NCBI GenBank assembly: GCA_003665825.1
Contig: QPFY01000001.1
Span: forward strand, 427,001-491,000
Length of the DNA: 64,000 nt
Origin: Microbotryum silenes-acaulis
Lineage: Eukaryota > Basidiomycota > Microbotryomycetes > Microbotryales > Microbotryaceae
Reading direction: 5' to 3'
Shown here: positions 59,847-64,000 of the stretch, piece after piece
How positions within the stretch are numbered: the stretch's first letter is position 1
Layout of the letters: the number at the start of each line of letters is the position of its first letter
Made by a program: the position numbers and the translations under genes
The notes under the pieces: model-generated
Seen by the model: the letters and a program-made list of their open reading frames with translations, nothing else
Databases searched by the model: none
What the model was told of the DNA's origin: nothing

Positions 59847-62229
59847 GCCATCGATCGAGCAAGACAGCCATCAATCTAGCATCACGAGCGCACCGACGTC
59901 ACTGGGCTCCCGAGTTCCGCCGCCCACCGCCCTCCATCGCCGTCAACCGCCTACAACGCCCCAAAGCATTCTTGAAGACGAGCAGACCGATAAAGAAGCA
60001 GGTAGCGAAACTTGGAAGACAGGCTGAGCGATACCTTCAGATAAGGCAAGTTCAGGAGTCGCCGATAAGAATCAGGTCGGAGCCAACGTTGGTCGACCAC
60101 GATCATTGGACTACATAACGAGTGCAGGTCAATGGTAACAGCTCGAATACTAAGGGTCATTTCTTTGATATCCGTTGCTATGCTGACATCCATTGTCACA
60201 ACATCTGCCATGAAATAGGGCTGTTCGAGAAAAGGTACTGTGAGTCGTCGCCCGTCGCCCGACCGTTAGCGCGTTCGCCGTGCCGCTCCAGCTCGTGTAC
60301 TGAAGTCGGCGTTTCTTTGTGATCCGTTCCCAGAGAAGTGACCATAAATAATCCTTATTCATGTTCCGACACCAAGTCCGACTCGTTCAACACATTTATT
60401 GGTCACTTCGAGCTACCCTTCGCTTCGACTTTAGTTTTACCAAGCCCACCTGGTCCGTATGGTCGAAGACCCAAATGGACTCCGTCTTCCAAGTAGAGCA
60501 ACCAACAAAGTTAATTCTTACCAAGAAGAACCAAACACACTTTACAAGCATCAGACGGCAAGAGTGTCGGGTCTTGTGCTCCCTCGGCGATGGAGGACGA
60601 AATGTGCTTTGGAACTGCGGCGGGACGAAATCGTGACCGATGCAACCACTAAGATCGGAACACAAGGAGGACGCAGATTAGCTCCACGACCTGCCATCCA
60701 GCGTGCCATCACTTCGCGCTACCTACGGCCTTTGTATCGGAGCTCGCAAGAAGAAGGACTGGCGTGAGTTCATGCTCGGCGAACCATATGACAAGATCTT
60801 ATGACCTCAGCTTGATCATTATCGGCATCGGTATCGATCGGCATCCTTCCCTGCGCTTCTTACATGGGCATCCTTGGTATCTTGATGTTTCGTCGATCTT
60901 CAATTTTCGACTTAAACCACCATTCAGGATGTGCTCCGACGGATACGAGCGCAACAAAACAGTCCTCAAGAACGGTGACTCAAGACTTGTTGGTAGCTCG
61001 GATTGGCTTCGCCGAACCCGCGATCTCAGTTGACCGGTCGGTGCCTTACTCTAGCCATTGGAACTCCAAACGGTGAGATGTTCGCACAGTTTCTGTGGAA
61101 GGCATTTCTGGTAAAGCAAAGGATATATCTTGGAATCCATGTGTTCAAAGCCTGCTTTTTTCATTGCTCTTTACACTGCTGTCCGAGCCTTGAAAAGGCT
61201 TTGAAGTGAGGCAGCTGCGAGCGGGACTGTAAGCGTGTTTCTCAAGCTAAGGCATACCATCTCTGCCTGTACCTGGTGTTGGTGTAAAGATACTGAATTT
61301 GGGCAAGTTATGCAATAAGAGAGTACTATGACCATGTACATCATGTGTTCGTCTTTCTTTCTTTTCTCCGCTTCACCGACAACTCCCTGGACATGGGTGG
61401 CGGCCCAAAAGTTGAGGGTCCAGCTCGACTTGACAGGGCCATTGATGCGCAAAAGCGCCAAGACACTTGTGGCAATTTCAAGTTAGGCACTAACTAGGGC
61501 TCGCTTAGGCACTAATCATTGCTCTACACAGGGCGAGAAGCGAGTATGTTCAGTCGAGTCAACCACAAGAGAGAATCTATACGCGCCTTCTGTAGGTGAT
61601 GCTTGAGGTTGCAGGCAATGTTTTACAAGACCCCAATTCTGGCTTCGGGCTGTTCTTGTTCTGAGATGGGCTTGATCAGAGCCAATGCATAGTACAGCCT
61701 ACAATGTTGTCAGAGTCAAGACCAGATGAGGGATGAGGATGAAGAAGGAGGGAAACCATCGGAAGTCTACCCTACAAGCCCCTATGAAGAGGGGCAGTGC
61801 AGATAGCACTTTGTTGACTACGGAGTTGGATGATGGAGTACGAGGATGGATGGTGATGATCTGATCGAGTGTGATGGAGCACAGAGTAACGAGAATATTG
61901 CAACTGAAGAAGAAGAAGGAGAGAGAGAGAGAAGAGCTACCAAGAGCGACTAGATACGAAGGCAGAAAAGATATCCCCAGTGCCGGGTTTCCCTGTCCGT
62001 CACGGACGGATGGGACACAGCGGAAAGGAGTCGTTTGGAGATCTTGGCAAAGACGGTCTGATGGAAGACGACAGTTAAAGAGGAGTTGATGATGGAGTGA
62101 AACAAGGCAGTCGGAAATGGGAAGGTCCAAGCTTCAAGTTGGAATCTTGACTATGACAAATGTCAAGCCACCCCCAATGATGAGGAGGACAGTAATTAAA
62201 CACTGCAACGATTTTGCGAAGATGGTACA
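59847..62229. other. Gene-poor region
   Basis: I find no gene that can be supported. Open frames on both strands are short and end without splice continuity. A GAAGAAGAAGAAGGAGAGAGAG purine tract lies at about 61907-61934. Confidence 0.4.
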
Positions 62230-62720
62230 GTCATACGTACATACCGCCACTCCTCAAGGTTGGACATCTCAGAAACAGCGTTATGCCGACACACGCACAC
62301 TACAAGAGCCGCGTCGATTTTCCCGGCCAGAGTTTCTCAGTGCCATCGTCAGCAACTTTCTAAGATTCTGTGCATGCCTGTAAGTGGATGTGTTAGAGGA
62401 TCAGGGCAGAGCAGGGCGTTATCTGGACTATCAGGCTGAACGACGTACCTTCTTGGACGGTGTTGGCCCCCTCGACCGCCTCTTTCATTTCCGATATTTC
62501 TGCCGCGCTGATGAACAAGTCCGGCCTGGTCGCTTGTGCGTCATACTTGGCTGCCTGGTTGCACCATTGTTGAAAGTTTCCATCATGCACAAACAAATGA
62601 TCAAGTGTAGGTGCCCGGTTTGGCAGGTTCAATGTGTTGGTCCAAATTCTGCAGGACACTTGTCGGCAAATGAACCCTTTATGTGGAAGAGGCAATTGTC
62701 GGATCCAGTCTCGTGTGCGG
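62230..62720 (-). pseudogene. Relic of a KDZ-like transposase
   Basis: Three short signatures occur in KDZ order on the minus strand. KCPAEFG (62657-62640) resembles the CPACF motif. LFVHDGNFQQ (about 62596-62567) resembles the catalytic DGNF/DANF motif. ALVVCVCRHNAVSEMSN (about 62309-62259) resembles the C-x-C-R-H motif. The first two are in different frames, separated by a stop. The region before the third also has a stop, unless an intron with a gtacgt donor near 62446 bridges it. This looks like a decayed copy. The family call rests on recall of motifs only. Confidence 0.4.
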
Positions 62721-63092
62721 CCAATGCTCAGAACTTGTTGAGCTGCTTGTTGCTATTGTGATCGAGGCTCGCAATCCTAGAGAAGTGCGCATGCAGGGGA
62801 ATAGATTGGCACCGGCCCACACAAGACTCATGAATTGCGCTGAATTTGACCTCAATTTGCAAACTAATGAGACGCCAGCCCGCCTGAATCCCCCCATCCG
62901 CATCTTCCATCCCTTGGGTCATCCCATCAAACGGACGAGGGATCAATAACCCAGCAAGATTCAACCATCTGTAGAGCTTGGATTGTGAAAGCGGTCTCGA
63001 GGCAGTTGCACTCATAAGGCCAGTCTGAGCCAGTCGTTCGGCGTATGTGATTGGGGGATCGCCACTAATGGATCAGGGACCGACAGCATCAG
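62721..63092. other. Sequence between the KDZ-like relic and the hairpin
   Basis: A minus-strand open frame (63015-62728) could be the upstream part of the KDZ-like relic, but it has no diagnostic motif. Nothing else is seen. Confidence 0.35.
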
Positions 63093-63213
63093 CAACTTTG
63101 CCACTCGCGCTTAGTGCAATTTAGCGCACCGGAGATTATAGAAAACGAGCTAAATTTCACAAAAAGTGCGCTAAATTGCACTAAATTGCACTAAAGCGCG
63201 AGTGGCAAAGTTG
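63093..63213. repeat. MITE-like hairpin
   Basis: The left arm (63093-63129, starting CAACTTTGCCACTCGCGCTT) and right arm (63166-63213, ending AAAGCGCGAGTGGCAAAGTTG read on plus) are near-perfect inverted copies. The right arm carries one extra 11-base unit (CTAAATTGCA repeated). The loop of about 36 bases is A/T-rich and contains a further GAGCTAAATTTCAC. Confidence 0.85.
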
Positions 63214-63636
63214 TCTCTGAGAGACCTCGTGGGGAAAGCCTGTGCCAAATGGAGCCATTGGAGACACAGGATCCCCGTTCCCCAGCAGAAAAAGCTGAAG
63301 AAAGATTCGGAAGTGCTTACGACTGGTGGCGCCATGGACCAGAATGAAAAAGACATGTGTGCCTTTGCGGTTGCGCGGCGGCGGGGCCACCTCGTCGGCG
63401 ATCCTGAATCTGATCTTGACCTCAATGATGCGCGGATTGAGATGCGATTTTGGGCACGCCACAAACGACTTGTACTGCACCCAGAGTCGAGATTGTGCGT
63501 GCTTGCTGAATGCCGCTTCGCGCACAAGGAAAGCGAGGTATGTCCTGTCCACCCTTTCAAAGGTATGAATGAGGGTGACAATGGGATGGAGCTCATTCCT
63601 GAGGCGGTCCAGCGTCATCTGAGACATGTTGCGTGA
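63202..63636. other. Overlapping open frames on both strands, unassigned
   Basis: A 144-residue plus frame (63202-63636) and a 148-residue minus frame (63627-63181) overlap almost completely. Neither has family features. The minus frame ends inside the hairpin arm and the plus frame begins there. At most one is real, and both may be chance. Confidence 0.25.
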
Positions 63637-63865
63637 ATCGTAGGCGTCCAGTCGGCAGGGTTCGAGGATAGGAGGAAGTGTGCGTTGGCGAAATTTTTGT
63701 TCTAACCACCATCACCTTTGTGCATGGCTCTGTTGTCAAGATCTGAGCGTTCTCTGGCGCCGTCATCCTCGTCTACCGCTGTTGTTGCTGTACTTGAACG
63801 CAGCGGCAGCAAATGCGGATGCCGGGTGTAAGGCCCGTGCGCCTGGGCACTCTTAGTCTCTCCTC

Positions 63866-63946
63866 AGCGACTAACGTAGAGTGTCCAGGTGAGCCCAAGT
63901 GGATCAGGAGGCATTGTTGTAGCAGCGACTAATGTAGAGTGTCCAG
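63866..63946 (+). repeat. 23-bp direct repeat
   Basis: AGCGACTAACGTAGAGTGTC at 63866 recurs as AGCGACTAATGTAGAGTGTC at 63924. Each is followed by CAG and there is one mismatch, with the copies 58 bases apart. Confidence 0.85.
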
Positions 63947-64000
63947 TGTCAATCCTACATACTTTGGTCCTGTGATCTTATCGTTGTCGCTCCGGTGTGC

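Noticed and set aside
61699..62130. 143-codon minus frame with a Ser/Leu/Phe-rich centre
   Set aside because: The hydrophobic run comes from a GAA/GA purine tract on the other strand. I found no motif or splice continuity.

Overview
The window is nuclear DNA of a fungus, most likely a basidiomycete. The clues are dense genes with many short GT-AG introns (mostly about 40-130 nt), conserved eukaryotic housekeeping genes, long Ser/Pro-rich disordered tails, an intron-containing tRNA, and hAT-type and KDZ-like transposon remains. A Pucciniomycotina-type yeast is my guess, not a demonstrated placement. Exon coordinates were worked out by hand from splice sites and frame; for the well-recognised genes every junction keeps the frame and restores a family motif.

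Layout. 1-3.8 kb: two minus-strand genes of unknown function, the first running off the left edge. 4.4-9.3 kb: OPA3-like mitochondrial protein (+), thymidylate kinase (-) and the LIS1/PAC1 dynein regulator (+). 9.3-15.8 kb: an accessory island with a decayed BTB-like fragment, a complete 3.6-kb hAT transposon with perfect 24-bp terminal inverted repeats and a three-exon transposase, and a BTB-domain gene whose 5' end abuts the transposon. 16.0-27.5 kb: tRNA-Arg(UCU), 3-ketoacyl-CoA thiolase, NatB auxiliary subunit NAA25/MDM20, mitochondrial ATP synthase beta subunit and nitronate monooxygenase, all on plus. 28.3-49 kb: G-patch/zinc-finger protein (-), divergent RTP1/TANGO6-like RNA polymerase II assembly factor (+), a very long arrestin-domain protein (+), cystathionine gamma-lyase (+), THO complex subunit THOC1/HPR1 (+), a mitochondrial-looking protein (-) and a membrane-anchored GH17-like protein (+) whose catalytic glutamates appear substituted. 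49-50.7 kb: lysophosphatidic-acid-type acyltransferase (-).

50.8-55.5 kb holds an unrecognised multi-exon minus-strand gene with a zinc-finger-like N-terminus. It is flanked on both sides by clusters of TTACGG-N3-CCGTAA-type dyads, a possible unclassified mobile or lineage-specific unit. 55.6-58.0 kb is a Ser/Thr-rich protein of unknown function (-). The last 6 kb has no convincing intact gene. It contains minisatellites, a MITE-like hairpin, short direct repeats and a frameshifted minus-strand relic with KDZ-transposase-like motifs.

The housekeeping genes do not form one pathway. Several act in mitochondria or peroxisome-type metabolism (OPA3, ATP2, thiolase, the 45-46 kb protein), and others in mRNA production and export (THOC1, RTP1, the G-patch protein) or trafficking (arrestin, acyltransferase, PAC1).
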